A DNA stretch of 64,000 nucleotides from Echinarachnius parma (taxonomy: Eukaryota; Echinodermata; Echinoidea; Clypeasteroida; Echinarachniidae). The DNA lies in contig JBAMJV010002107.1 of the NCBI GenBank assembly GCA_037951105.1, positions 124,001 to 188,000 of the forward strand, read 5' to 3'. Of this stretch, positions 38,427-40,891 are shown piece by piece. Numbering within the stretch: the first letter of the stretch is position 1; the number at the start of each line of letters is the position of its first letter. The position numbers and the translations under genes are program-made. The notes beneath the pieces are model-generated. The model searched no databases, had not been told where the DNA came from, and saw only the letters and a program-made list of their open reading frames with translations.

Positions 38427-40720
38427 CCACCACCACCATCACTCCCATCCTCTAGCTATATTCATCATAATCACTGTCATTATAACTGTTTTCCATTTGC
38501 TTTATTATGATTCTATTTATTTCTCAACATTTGTTTTTATTTTAGGTGTGTGTGTTCAGCCTGGACCTGCCCTGTCCTCTCCCTGTGGAGCAGTGGATCA
38601 TGGCTGGAACAGCTCTCATTCTAGACCCAGGTAAGATTGTCTATGTCTTTTATAATAATTAATAATAATTGTCCATTTTTATATAGCGCTTTATTACAGT
38701 TAAGTCTCAAAGCGCTTGGAGCATTATTACCTTGGCTTTAGCTGAGCAGCCTTATTCAAGCGCTGAGGCGTTTCAAGGAATAAATTCCTGCCAAGTACCC
38801 ATTTACTACACCTGGGTCGAGAGCAGCAAATGTGGATAAAGTATCTTGCTGAAGGACACACTTGTCGCGGCTTTGATGTATTATGAATTATTTTGCATTC
38901 TGATATTAAAGGTACTCATACATTAAATACACTGTGTCACAGATTTTACAATACAGATCCTGTATTTACCAAGTTGTGTCAAGTAGCCAAATGACAGTTA
39001 TCCAATCCCCTTCCCCCCAAAACAAAACTAAACACAAAAACAAATATTTTTGTTTGTATTTTGTAATCCTTTGAACAAATTCATCATACATGCACATTTT
39101 ACATCTGTATGTATGAAAACTTGACCTCTAAAAGAACTGTAACATCAAAATTCTAACAAACAAAGCATTTCAAGTTGCATTTTGTTGCTTACATGTAGTT
39201 AAGTTATAATGATTTACTATGTGAACAGCTTTGTTCTGATTTAAGAAATTATGTTTTCCCTTTCTTCTCCTGTCATATTTGTAGAAGCTCCAGAGAACGG
39301 TGCCAGGAAGTGGCCCCAGCCCACACAGCCGATATCCACCAGGACGGTAGAGGAAACCAAGATCAGCGATGAAGGAGGACCATTGAGTGAAAGAGGCCCT
39401 CCCTCGCAGGCTTCTAGACGCTCCATAGGCAGCAAACCCGGCAGTGCCACGGGACTCTGGGTCAACTCGGGATCCAGGCACTCTGCCCTCAGCAGGCCCT
39501 CAAACAGCCGGCAGTCCGTCAGGTCTGAGAAGAGGGTGACCATCGAGGAGGAAGAGGAAGAACAGCCGCTGCCGACCAAGAGGGAAACCGTCCTAGAGGA
39601 GGACGAGGAGGTTGAGGACTCTGGAGACAGGATGTTGGACCTTGAGGATGAGACCAACGTTGACTTAATGCTGACGGCAAGATCTATGGAGCTGAATAAA
39701 CAGCGCCACCGTCAGACCACCTTTGACTACAGGAACTTGTCCAACAACAATGAGAACGGGTTCCCCGATCAGGAGGGTAACGAGAACGCCAACAACTACC
39801 CCGTCGATGATGAGGAAGGCGACTACGATGATGACGTAGATCGTGCTCTGGAGAGGACTTCCACTCGCAGCTCACGTCACACCGAATCAAGAGCATCGAC
39901 GGCCTCTAGAGGCTCCAGAGCTTCTTCAGGTCACAGTAGAAGTGGACAGAAAGCTCAAGATGATGGACAAAGGTCACCAGAAGTGGAGGATTCAAGGAAG
40001 ACCGATGAAGAAGAAAGGCAAAGCCCTGTACAGGATGGTGACGACAGGCACTCCCCTGCAGATGATGAAGTAAAAGACAGCTTGCCTAAAGGATCAAAAG
40101 CCAGCTTGCCCAACGGATCGAGAACCAGCTTACCCAAGGGTTCAAGAAGCAGTCTCCAGTCTAAGAAGTCAAAGAAAGACGAGGACCACAAAGATCGTCC
40201 TTCCTCCGCAGATTCCACCGGCTCTGCAGGAAACAGTGATCTGAAGCCACGTCCTCCCAGTGGCGACAGCCCCAAGAGGTCTGGACGTACCGGGAGCGGG
40301 AGCTCCAGGAAATCAGTCCGATCAGCCAAGTCCCGGACGAGCGACGATGGCGACAGAAAGTCCCCTTTGAGTGACAACGGCGACAAGTCAGACAAACCTG
40401 AAGATGATGTTGACGACACCCAGCAGGAAGACTCCGAGCCACAAAAGAAGGATCCTCAAGGCTCAAAGGAGTCTCTGAACTTCTTTGAGGAGCTCATCGA
40501 GAAGGTTGTGGGGGATGACAGCGATGATGACAAGGATGATGATGATGATGATGACGCGAAGGCGAGGTCAAGGGACGCGAAGTCGGCAGCGAGCCACGGA
40601 AGGCTGAGCAGCCAGGCTGGCAGGGCCAGTAGTCAGGGGAGAGCAGCCAGCAGAGGACTTGCTGCCAGCAGGGCCTCAACCCAAAGGAGCGTCTTCAACA
40701 AGGATGACCCTGCGTACTAG
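390..40720 (+). CDS. DNHD1: Dynein heavy chain-like protein, C-terminal part, probably DNHD1 (26 exons, 5' incomplete)
   Basis: Twenty-six exons joined with GT-AG sites and compatible phases give about 2,224 residues ending at TAG 40718-40720. Exons 1-3 hold the end of the microtubule-binding tip (LCNWVRGVCRYH) and the second stalk coiled coil. Exons 4-9 look like AAA5 (AAAFATYLGPYDPKFR, then RPPYLIDPDMEGVRWLRRM). Exons 10-17 look like the AAA5-AAA6 connection and AAA6 (RGAMLFSVVQALRG, LILLRLLRPDRFPSAA, GWLIVEDLHLASDHL, FCIWLTSEPSTRLPDDLL). Exons 18-25 look like the dynein C-terminal region, ending near CPVFLNPSRQ and EQWIMAGTALIL. The last exon adds a 478-codon acidic/Ser-Arg-rich tail not seen in ordinary dyneins. 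Acidic/Gln inserts (exons 5, 11, 12) and weak conservation favour DNHD1, a dynein relative linked to sperm flagella, over a working axonemal heavy chain. Dynein-family membership is near certain; the DNHD1 name is inference. The amino-terminal half lies left of the window. Confidence 0.7.
1038..1152 (+). CDS. DNHD1: DNHD1-like exon 2
   Basis: Starts with one base completing a Tyr-His-Arg junction (AG|A TAC CAT) and ends in phase 0 before GTATAG. Charged heptad-like sequence (KKVEETRAAIEEAEHK) of the stalk coiled coil. A frameshifted copy lies at about 1273-1380. Confidence 0.8.
1273..1380 (+). repeat. Decayed copy of DNHD1-like exon 2
   Basis: About 105 bp closely matches exon 2. Four extra bases near the GAACACAG point shift the frame, and the donor is lost. 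Confidence 0.8.
1785..1829. repeat. (CAAA)n microsatellite
   Basis: About ten CAAA units in the intron between exons 2 and 3. Confidence 0.9.
1968..2093 (+). CDS. DNHD1: DNHD1-like exon 3
   Basis: 42 codons, phase 0 at both ends, donor GTAAGT. Continues the stalk coiled coil (LEERLMDLALSFESATVDK). Confidence 0.8.
2167..2400. mobile_element. Tc1/mariner-like MITE, TA target duplication
   Basis: Imperfect terminal inverted repeat of about 30 bp beginning CAGGGTGGCCCA on both sides, flanked by TA (2165-2166 and 2401-2402). No coding capacity; the inner part is also palindromic. Sits in an intron. Confidence 0.8.
2401..3052. other. Intron remainder, nothing recognised
   Basis: AT-rich intron between the MITE and exon 4. 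I see no further gene or repeat structure. Confidence 0.5.
3053..3272 (+). CDS. DNHD1: DNHD1-like exon 4
   Basis: Acceptor CTTCTTCAG, donor GTTCGC, ends phase 1. Encodes the start of AAA5, with the motif AAAFATYLGPYDPKFRR that aligns with the family pattern following the stalk. Confidence 0.8.
3692..4099 (+). CDS. DNHD1: DNHD1-like exon 5 with acidic/Gln insert
   Basis: Acceptor CACAG, donor GTATGA, phase 1. After GWIVEWAIH the exon becomes low-complexity, first alternating Gln/Asp/Glu and then Glu/Lys/Gly-rich. Ordinary dyneins lack this insert at this point. The opposite strand is open only because of this composition bias. Confidence 0.8.
4123..4262. repeat. Short tandem duplication, about 72 bp unit
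   Basis: Two diverged copies of a stretch containing AAACTAGC(A/G)(A/G)GCTAAATTATGC in the intron after exon 5. Confidence 0.6.
4550..4759 (+). CDS. DNHD1: DNHD1-like exon 6
   Basis: Acceptor TTTCACAG, donor GTATGT, phase 1 in and out. Moderately conserved spacer in AAA5, ending VHDWMTKG. Confidence 0.75.
5303..5453 (+). CDS. DNHD1: DNHD1-like exon 7
   Basis: Acceptor TTTCACAG, donor GTAATC, ends phase 2. Contains QRPPYLIDPDMEGVRWLRRM, the recognisable AAA5 'Pro-Leu-x-Ile-Asp-Pro' segment of dyneins. The next intron (5454-13499) holds a retrotransposon. Confidence 0.85.
5454..7704. other. Intron, AT-rich, no gene seen
   Basis: Left part of the 8-kb intron between exons 7 and 8. Only short open frames on either strand with no recognisable similarity. 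Confidence 0.5.
7705..11457 (-). mobile_element. Non-LTR retrotransposon (CR1/L2-like), coding region plus 3' tail
   Basis: Antisense to the host gene. It comprises one long open reading frame (11457-7882), a 3' untranslated stretch of about 150 bp and a 3' microsatellite tail (TTC on +, GAA on -, 7705-7728), as expected for CR1/L2-type elements that end in short repeats rather than poly(A). The 5' boundary is not determined; it is upstream of 11457, perhaps near 11.9 kb. No target duplication was found. The intact frame implies a fairly recent insertion. Confidence 0.85.
7882..11457 (-). CDS. Retrotransposon polyprotein: 2A-like motif, PHD finger, endonuclease, reverse transcriptase
   Basis: 1,191 residues from ATG at 11457 (MGNHQIFALLLLLPALAV); the frame is open seven codons further upstream but only from a TTG. 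Layout: hydrophobic start (about 5-20), second hydrophobic run (about 88-99) directly followed by the 2A-like DTELNPGP (103-110), a PHD finger (117-~170, ending CAHC), a Ser/Pro-rich linker, an AP-type endonuclease (TVNFQSVRNK, GCETW, SGDLNLPDINW, SDHEMVL), then reverse transcriptase (PIFKKGNKHEACNYRPISL, LDFSKAFDKVPH, GVPQGTVLGPLLF, FADD). Order and motifs are those of CR1/L2-group elements. All catalytic motifs I could check are intact, so it may be functional. Confidence 0.95.
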   Translation of the reverse strand: MGNHQIFALLLLLPALAVNCLFTRNQSLQAHMKHFSYECLPVSKWYPASGLTVGSHDTARGNLQAALASSVNLRSLSEAQFRYNGMKAVLLYLSMLLLTNAHDTELNPGPYTPKFPCGICTKAVKWSTARRAVACDSCNVWYHIDCMGMSSSTYNNLNHSNVTWICAHCDQPNRSSLLDSYVVTESENSFSVLSEISDDHANLVGNGSQPSTCPSSSSPSSVSINLPDSPINSPPPLRSSSPKSALKQPCRKKCKPLKVLTVNFQSVRNKKESFWQAVDACNPDIIIGCETWLKEDILCSEIIPPGYNTPAVRKDRPDGYGGVLIATKQDIVDKQITTNTNSEIVATEIAITGGQKLVVISLYRPPSNNLQQAEEACMAIREIIQNHQTATIWLSGDLNLPDINWKTESIDSHQNSLPINSAFLSTFQDLGLTQVVDFPTRRQSTLDLFLTNRPALVSKCVPLPGISDHEMVLTVSDVRAQLKKTPQRKIYLWNKANFQEVRLDLQNFVDDYFINTTLETPVETQWSHIKTKLLSLLDQHVPSKLTSNRFSQPWITSELKRLSRKKRKAYKRLRESQSRSPDRFEKYKNLKKIMQQKCRKVYQDYISDLISGENSNGGKRFWAYIKSKRCDHSGVAPLMKDGILRNDGDTKAALLNNEFASVFTQEDLNSIPDLGVSPHPELPAIQISPEGVRKLLAGLKPHKASGPDNLPSRLLKECSTELAPVLTLLFQSTLHQSRIPVDWKSAIVSPIFKKGNKHEACNYRPISLTSHICKVMEHVIFSEVINHLERHGILSEKQHGFRKQHSCESQLLLTIHDLAKGLNDRQQIDAILLDFSKAFDKVPHERLLLKLCHYGIRGNLLRWIRDFLSDRLQQVVVDGKMSDRTRVTSGVPQGTVLGPLLFLTYINNLPECVSSEVRMFADDCLLYRRISCQADADALQQDLVHLQDWESTWQMEFNPSKCEVLRVTNKLKNIIQSSYTLDGTELQIVNNAKYLGVTINSKMEWKPHIDNICKKANRTRGFLQRNLHGCPQKIKEQAYTTYVRPTLEYAATAWDPHTKDHIRKIEMVQRRAARFVLRDYHQLHSVTHMLQTLKWETLHERRAQLKVIMMYRIVNNLIAIPSGPPYIFPVIYRSRRQQAQFQQQYCRINSYQSSFFPSAICLWNQLPVSTRSAPTIDHFRSELVGLKLRQN
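11458..13397. other. Retrotransposon 5' flank and intron, no gene seen
   Basis: Probably includes the 5' UTR of the antisense retrotransposon, then AT-rich intron. No coding sequence recognised. Confidence 0.45.
13398..13426. repeat. (AAT)n microsatellite
   Basis: About nine AAT units, 75 bp before exon 8. Confidence 0.9.
13500..13648 (+). CDS. DNHD1: DNHD1-like exon 8
   Basis: Starts with G completing Arg-Phe-Asp across a phase 2 intron; donor GTATGA, ends phase 1. AAA5 segment GGRPLLLMNSADKVDS, equivalent to the dynein 'G-x-PVLLENV' region. The next intron contains the 6.7-kb DNA transposon. Confidence 0.85.
13765..13830. repeat. SINE 3'-end fragment
   Basis: GATAGCGCACATTAAGTGCT then TATATTATCATTATTATTAT resembles the 3' end and ATT tail of the SINE family at 38.7 and 57.6 kb. 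Confidence 0.45.
13855..13860. repeat. Target-site duplication (left)
   Basis: TAATAG directly before the left inverted repeat; repeated at 20594-20599. Confidence 0.85.
13861..13873 (+). repeat. Left terminal inverted repeat
   Basis: CATACCTGCCAAC, perfect match to the complement of 20581-20593. Confidence 0.9.
13969..14012. repeat. GC-rich hairpin in the transposon left end
   Basis: CACGGGGGCGATTC and GAATCGCCCCCGTG form a perfect 14-bp stem with a 16-base loop, in otherwise AT-rich sequence. Confidence 0.85.
14533..14546 (+). repeat. Transposon subterminal motif, copy 1
   Basis: ACAGATACGTTACC, + orientation. Confidence 0.85.
14725..14738 (+). repeat. Transposon subterminal motif, copy 2
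   Basis: ACAGATACGTTACC, + orientation. A degenerate reverse match (GTTACGTTTCTGT) overlaps just before it. Confidence 0.85.
14894..14920 (+). repeat. Transposon subterminal motif, copies 3 and 4 in tandem
   Basis: CAGATACGTTAC (14894-14905) then ACAGATACGTTACG (14907-14920), head to tail. Confidence 0.85.
15299..15333 (-). repeat. Transposon subterminal motif, copies 5 and 6, inverted
   Basis: GGTAACGTATCTG (15299-15311) and GGTAACGTATCTGT (15320-15333), reverse orientation. A partial reverse match, GTAACGTATATCT, lies near 15249. Confidence 0.85.
15578..15657. repeat. (CA)n microsatellite in the transposon
   Basis: Interrupted CA/TA repeat just upstream of the transposase gene. Confidence 0.9.
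15719..18214 (+). CDS. Transposase-like protein with RNase H-like core and C-terminal Tudor-like segment
   Basis: 831 residues from ATG at 15719. The frame stays open ten codons upstream, but from a TTG, and the ATG follows an acceptor-like TATCCTTTCAG, so an upstream non-coding exon is possible. N-terminus very basic (RAEIQRAYRERKKKKD, about 4-60), a likely DNA-binding region, followed by a Lys/Arg coiled-coil-like stretch. Core: Asp460 in VQMDFAENF, Asp544 in YWTDSPSSQYRN, then Glu576/His579/Asp585 in FECGHGKGVCDGIGG; spacing fits a DDE/D transposase fold. A cysteine cluster (CYCPQC, about 671) follows. Residues about 737-815 (YVAAMYANEWYLGRVLEVD, then WPHPCDELWIP) look like a small Tudor/SH3-type module. 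Similar uncharacterised proteins are widespread in marine animals. Position inside inverted repeats supports transposase function; the fold assignment is inference. Confidence 0.85.
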   Translation: MGKSRAEIQRAYRERKKKKDPKFLEKERKRQAYYRVPATQLSQSALKERRRKSREHCKAYRKKRKAINVSSTPDGPAVLTDKRRSRSADESDKLVVQFAFPQRNTNKKRSRALRKANKTLKEISSQNVRLRRKLKTVQKRCERLVKKKKSSEKVTEDMTPRSKTKEELRQANMDNKAVPLSIRKKLQFSNVLAYQIKQSHSKASTQNKQRELRKVIAGKIVKKYRCLASIHRNTGIRHCTLLKTGERRSRNASIRKLIEEKVVSYFQRDDISRCMPGKNDATTTENHQKSQNRILTDYLSNIYARFRSDHPDTMISFSKFAKLRPPHVKLTSFLSRSTCLCTIHQNMAFKLKCLHSLGVDVSMNPESTSKKVNAEEMTEMISQLDEKTELEYEIWKKVDVNGVKKMRIEKEKKSRDNFREMMTKEYAAFQSHVDRVKQQFHALSELKSNLPQKQVIVQMDFAENFVCQSAHEIQSAYWNSTSVTLHPVVAYYKDNENKLQHKSFVFVSDVSEHNARTVVAILLKLVPLLKEHIPELTKVHYWTDSPSSQYRNRFIFQTICKHGEMFDVEAAWNYFECGHGKGVCDGIGGTAKRQAADAVKQGKVLIQDATDFFKWASDNQKEITYLMYSRDEYNDASKIVSSFDCQAVPGTMKVHTVVPADNNSILVRHVSCYCPQCLEGNSRCEGWVKRTLRPKGQISKEGPITTVNDGGEASTSINTMNEGGKASHSKDNISVAAGEYVAAMYANEWYLGRVLEVDEEDQDAQMTFMVNVRSKQGTKFKWPHPCDELWIPLQDVIIKVAPPTPLGKSERFFQIPKETLDLIESLKTNVD
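18694..18707 (+). repeat. Transposon subterminal motif, copy 7
   Basis: ACAGATACGTTACG, + orientation, right flank. Confidence 0.85.
18831..19664. repeat. 417-bp tandem duplication in the transposon right end
   Basis: Two nearly identical units starting at 18831 and 19248 (both begin TTGTTTCTAGATTAGAAATA). Each carries one ACAGATACGTTACC (19039-19052 and 19456-19469). Confidence 0.9.
19662..19706. repeat. (TA)n microsatellite
   Basis: TA-rich run directly after the 417-bp duplication. Confidence 0.85.
19870..19883 (+). repeat. Transposon subterminal motif, copy 10
   Basis: ACAGATACGTTACC, + orientation. Confidence 0.85.
20259..20272 (-). repeat. Transposon subterminal motif, copy 11, inverted
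   Basis: GGTGACGTATCTGT, one mismatch, reverse orientation. Confidence 0.75.
20581..20599 (-). repeat. Right terminal inverted repeat and target duplication
   Basis: GTTGGCAGGTATG (20581-20593) followed by TAATAG (20594-20599). Confidence 0.9.
20640..20830. repeat. Degenerate fragment related to the 43.3-kb MITE
   Basis: Shares CAACATGTTGAATTGGCC and AAAACCAGTCGGATCG with the element at 43303-43522. Confidence 0.6.
20973..21229 (+). CDS. DNHD1: DNHD1-like exon 9
   Basis: Acceptor TTTTCTCCAG, donor GTTTGT, phase 0 out. Encodes GHENFRVTIATTEMFPTLSA, like the dynein 'F.LY.TTKL.NP' motif, then the AAA5-AAA6 helices. Five partial copies of its 3' half follow (21391-22698). Confidence 0.85.
21391..22698 (+). 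repeat. Five tandem partial copies of DNHD1-like exon 9 (3' half plus donor)
   Basis: Units at 21391-21491 (continuing 21884-21918 after a MITE), 22077-22209, 22276-22361, 22428-22513 and 22612-22698. Each ends in CTGAAG or close to it, followed by GTTTGT, as in the real exon, but none has the exon's acceptor in the right phase. Confidence 0.85.
21492..21879. mobile_element. TTAA-type MITE (piggyBac/Kolobok-like) inside an exon-9 copy
   Basis: TTAA at 21488-21491 and 21880-21883; ends AGGGATCTAGTAAC and, inverted, AGGGACTTAGTAAC. Removing it restores a continuous exon copy. 388 bp, non-coding. Confidence 0.85.
23023..23358 (+). CDS. DNHD1: DNHD1-like exon 10
   Basis: 112 codons, phase 0 at both ends, donor GTAAGT. 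Encodes LPLSKRGAMLFSVVQALRG and SLPMFLWMFDQAV, a strong match to the dynein pattern just before AAA6. Noticeably GC-richer than the introns. Confidence 0.85.
23414..23475 (+). repeat. Short copy of the end of DNHD1-like exon 10
   Basis: GAGTATGGCGTATCGCTGCC then GGGATGTTTGACCATGCC matches exon 10 around 23262-23310; no splice sites. Confidence 0.6.
23849..24002 (+). CDS. DNHD1: DNHD1-like exon 11, acidic insert
   Basis: Acceptor TATTTCAG, donor GTATGT, ends phase 1. Acidic/Gln-rich low-complexity residues with no dynein counterpart; kept because phases fit both neighbours. Confidence 0.65.
24110..24395 (-). mobile_element. tRNA-derived SINE copy, minus orientation
   Basis: On the - strand it starts with a tRNA-like head: an A-box-like GGATAGGCGCTAGACTG and the B box GGGTTCGAACCC, with a Gly-like anticodon loop CTGCCAA. 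The body is shared with the copies at 38.7 and 57.7 kb (CTTGCTGAAGGA, CCAAGTACCCAT). Confidence 0.7.
24393..24660. repeat. Degenerate fragments of the 388-bp TTAA MITE family
   Basis: GTAACATTGTCAAAAT occurs twice (24396 and 24548), each followed by matching interior sequence of the MITE at 21492 and 49836. Confidence 0.55.
24757..25797 (+). repeat. Tandem array of half copies of DNHD1-like exon 12, ~178-bp unit
   Basis: Acceptor-containing units start at 24919, 25085, 25264, 25443 and 25620, then the real exon at 25798, with a more decayed unit from about 24757. Each keeps CTCTCGAAG plus the first ~80 exon bases, then passes into intron sequence without a donor. Confidence 0.9.
25798..25978 (+). 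CDS. DNHD1: DNHD1-like exon 12 (last, complete unit of a tandem array)
   Basis: Acceptor CTCTCGAAG, donor GTAAGT, phase 1 in and 2 out. It begins with DEADSDSAETPRTS and ends in LSVNQVKQLVDCLTQTVF. Upstream units of the array keep this acceptor but lose the second half and the donor, so this unit is taken as the real exon. Confidence 0.75.
26040..26461. repeat. Long (ATC)n microsatellite
   Basis: About 420 bp of ATC with ATCTTC and ACC interruptions. Long open frames in it (poly-His, poly-Met) are artefacts. Confidence 0.95.
26462..26622. mobile_element. Short hAT-like MITE inserted in the ATC microsatellite
   Basis: CAGGGATGCCAGT at the left and its complement (CACTGGCATCCCTG) at the right. 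Flanks are ATC repeats on both sides, so the duplication length is ambiguous. Confidence 0.65.
26736..26845 (+). CDS. DNHD1: DNHD1-like exon 13
   Basis: Acceptor AATTTCAG, donor GTAAGA. LYEDHRLLFATLLCINIQ matches the dynein 'LFE.DKLLF.FLL.I' segment at the AAA6 entry. Confidence 0.85.
26846..29118. other. Intron, AT-rich, no gene seen
   Basis: 2.3 kb of the intron before exon 14. Scattered short open frames with no recognisable content. Confidence 0.5.
29126..29419. mobile_element. hAT-like element next to the exon 14 acceptor
   Basis: Right end (inverted) CAGGGCTCGACACTA, left end diverged CAAGCATCCACACTA; ATGTTAC duplicated outside (29119-29125, 29420-29426). The interior repeats ACTTGCC many times on both strands. 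Confidence 0.6.
29452..29688 (+). CDS. DNHD1: DNHD1-like exon 14
   Basis: Acceptor CCTCTAG, donor GTATGC, phase 1 to 1. Contains WDDILAVSVLPGPLDSL and WEKWYQASEPE, matching the AAA6 'W..I..L..LP.F..L' and 'W..WY....PE' patterns. A hAT-like element ends about 30 bp before its acceptor. Confidence 0.85.
29745..30060 (+). repeat. Two decayed copies of DNHD1-like exon 14
   Basis: 29745-29925 and about 29985-30060 match parts of exon 14 (GAAACTCTCTGTGCC, GCATCCAGATA) with frame breaks. At the copy's end the donor AGGTATGC has become AGATAA. Confidence 0.75.
30293..30618 (+). CDS. DNHD1: DNHD1-like exon 15
   Basis: Acceptor CCTACCAG, donor GTTAGC, phase 0 out. FHQLILLRLLRPDRFPSAA is the highly characteristic AAA6 'LR.LRPDR' motif. 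High GC relative to flanking introns. Confidence 0.9.
30950..31090. repeat. (ATC)n microsatellite
   Basis: ATC/ATT repeats ending about 60 bp before the exon 16 acceptor. Confidence 0.9.
31154..31334 (+). CDS. DNHD1: DNHD1-like exon 16
   Basis: Acceptor ATGTTTCAG, donor GTAAGG, ends phase 1. GWLIVEDLHLASDHLLCNL matches the dynein 'G.WV.LQN.HLA..WM..L' motif. An ATC microsatellite precedes it by about 60 bp. Confidence 0.9.
31407..31505 (+). repeat. Decayed copy of DNHD1-like exon 16
   Basis: GTTGCCATGGCAGTTGATGC and GGGTTGGCAACACAGGAG match, with an internal deletion. The donor GGAGGTAAGG has become GGAGATTAGG. Confidence 0.8.
31857..32093 (+). CDS. DNHD1: DNHD1-like exon 17
   Basis: Acceptor TGTAAAAG, donor GTAAGC. 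QSRFCIWLTSEPSTRLP matches the family 'FR.WLTS.P...FP' pattern, followed by a Gly/Ser-rich loop. Confidence 0.9.
32395..32669 (+). CDS. DNHD1: DNHD1-like exon 18
   Basis: Acceptor CACTACAG, donor GTAAGC, ends phase 0. Helical region ARQTFGARGLSQRQAFS, corresponding to the segment after AAA6 in dyneins. Confidence 0.85.
33093..33346 (+). CDS. DNHD1: DNHD1-like exon 19
   Basis: Acceptor TTTGACAG, donor GTTAGT, ends phase 2. VVYGNMLTDPWDHLYLF matches the dynein 'YGG.VTD.WD...L' motif. Confidence 0.85.
33551..33938. mobile_element. TTAA-type MITE with perfect 20-bp inverted repeats
   Basis: AGGTGCACCTGTAAAGTGTC and its exact complement, flanked by TTAA (33547-33550, 33939-33942). 388 bp, non-coding, in the intron before exon 20. 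Confidence 0.92.
34236..34372 (+). repeat. Decayed copy of DNHD1-like exon 20
   Basis: After ATGCAG, TGATCTTGACTTCC continues like exon 20 with a deletion and no donor. Confidence 0.8.
34443..34734 (+). CDS. DNHD1: DNHD1-like exon 20
   Basis: Acceptor TTTTCTGCAG, donor GTAATT, ends phase 0. Encodes a Ser/Gln loop then PQSIGFVLLQ. A decayed copy with acceptor only lies 200 bp upstream (34236-34372). Confidence 0.85.
35110..35311 (+). CDS. DNHD1: DNHD1-like exon 21
   Basis: Acceptor CTTTACAG, donor GTTAGT, ends phase 1. WYNSLLCHVRQSLHELE and VPASWVHPN match the dynein C-terminal 'N.LL..I..SL..L' and 'VP..W' motifs. Its 3' half is tandemly repeated downstream (35312-36415). Confidence 0.85.
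35312..36415 (+). repeat. Tandem array of exon 21 3'-half copies, ~185-205 bp units
   Basis: Further units begin near 35369, 35567, 35772 and 35956, with more decayed ones near 36150 and 36320. Each contains CAGACAACCCAGCGGACACA or close to it and ends in a GTTAGT-type donor plus a (GTTT)n run. An AG before GGTCCTCATCC could act as a cryptic acceptor, but the frame would differ. Confidence 0.9.
36425..36535. repeat. (GTTT)n and poly(T) tract
   Basis: Expanded version of the GTTT run found at the end of each array unit. Confidence 0.85.
36588..36796 (+). CDS. DNHD1: DNHD1-like exon 22
   Basis: Acceptor TTGATAAAG, donor GTTAGT, ends phase 0. DLKKRYTQMQAWIKEGK then LLTIWMGGLVNPAAVITSL match the dynein C-terminal 'DL..R...L..W' and 'W..GFF.P..FLT' motifs. 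Confidence 0.85.
37125..37264 (+). CDS. DNHD1: DNHD1-like exon 23
   Basis: Acceptor TTGATACAG, donor GTAACC, ends phase 2. GGMYMRDVYLDGASWEIEN matches the dynein 'DGVYI.GLFL.GA.WD' motif. Confidence 0.9.
37773..37989 (+). CDS. DNHD1: DNHD1-like exon 24
   Basis: Acceptor CAATAG, donor GTAAAG, ends phase 0. LSPMPSMYIKPV and YNCPVFLNPSRQ flank an acidic insert; both match conserved C-terminal dynein positions. Confidence 0.9.
38370..38445. repeat. (ATC)n microsatellite
   Basis: ATC/ACC repeats about 100 bp before exon 25. Confidence 0.9.
38546..38630 (+). CDS. DNHD1: DNHD1-like exon 25
   Basis: Acceptor ATTTTAG, donor GTAAGA. VEQWIMAGTALILD matches the very C-terminus of ordinary dyneins ('HWI..GVALL'), so everything after this is an added tail. 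Confidence 0.9.
38650..38880 (-). mobile_element. SINE copy lacking the tRNA head, minus orientation
   Basis: (ATT)-rich tail at the left (AATAATTAATAATAATTG), then TATATAGCGCTTTATTACAG and the shared body CACCTGGGTCGAGAGCAGCA. Same family as 57.6 kb. Confidence 0.7.
39285..40720 (+). CDS. DNHD1: DNHD1-like terminal exon 26: acidic, Ser/Arg-rich tail
   Basis: Acceptor ATTTGTAG; open for 478 codons to TAG at 40718-40720. The tail is hydrophilic and probably disordered: acidic runs, Arg-Ser-rich stretches and a short internal repeat of the type KGSKASLPNGSRTSLP. I see no known domain. A minus-strand reading frame opposite it is a shadow. Confidence 0.85.
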
Positions 40721-40735
40721 GAAAACTGAACAATA

Positions 40736-40891
40736 CAGTGGAACCGTGTTTTAAAGAGCTCTGATATAACAAGGCAATTCTGCTTATATCCAAGCTCTTG
40801 CTATATGTTTGTATCCTGATAAAACAAGATACCTGATATAACAAAGTAATTTTAATTTTACCTAGGTACTCGTTATAACCCGGTTCCACTG
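40736..40891. mobile_element. pogo/Tigger-like MITE in the 3' UTR
   Basis: CAGTGGAACCG at the left and the complementary CGGTTCCACTG at the right, flanked by TA (40734-40735, 40892-40893). The interior repeats GATATAACAA. 156 bp. Confidence 0.8.

Noticed and set aside
39955..40419. Ser-rich minus-strand frame of 154 codons
   Set aside because: Shadow of the acidic/Ser-rich terminal exon on the + strand.
390..40720. Canonical axonemal dynein heavy chain
   Set aside because: Family motifs are recognisable but weakly conserved, with acidic inserts and a long tail; DNHD1-like is the better fit, although not proven.
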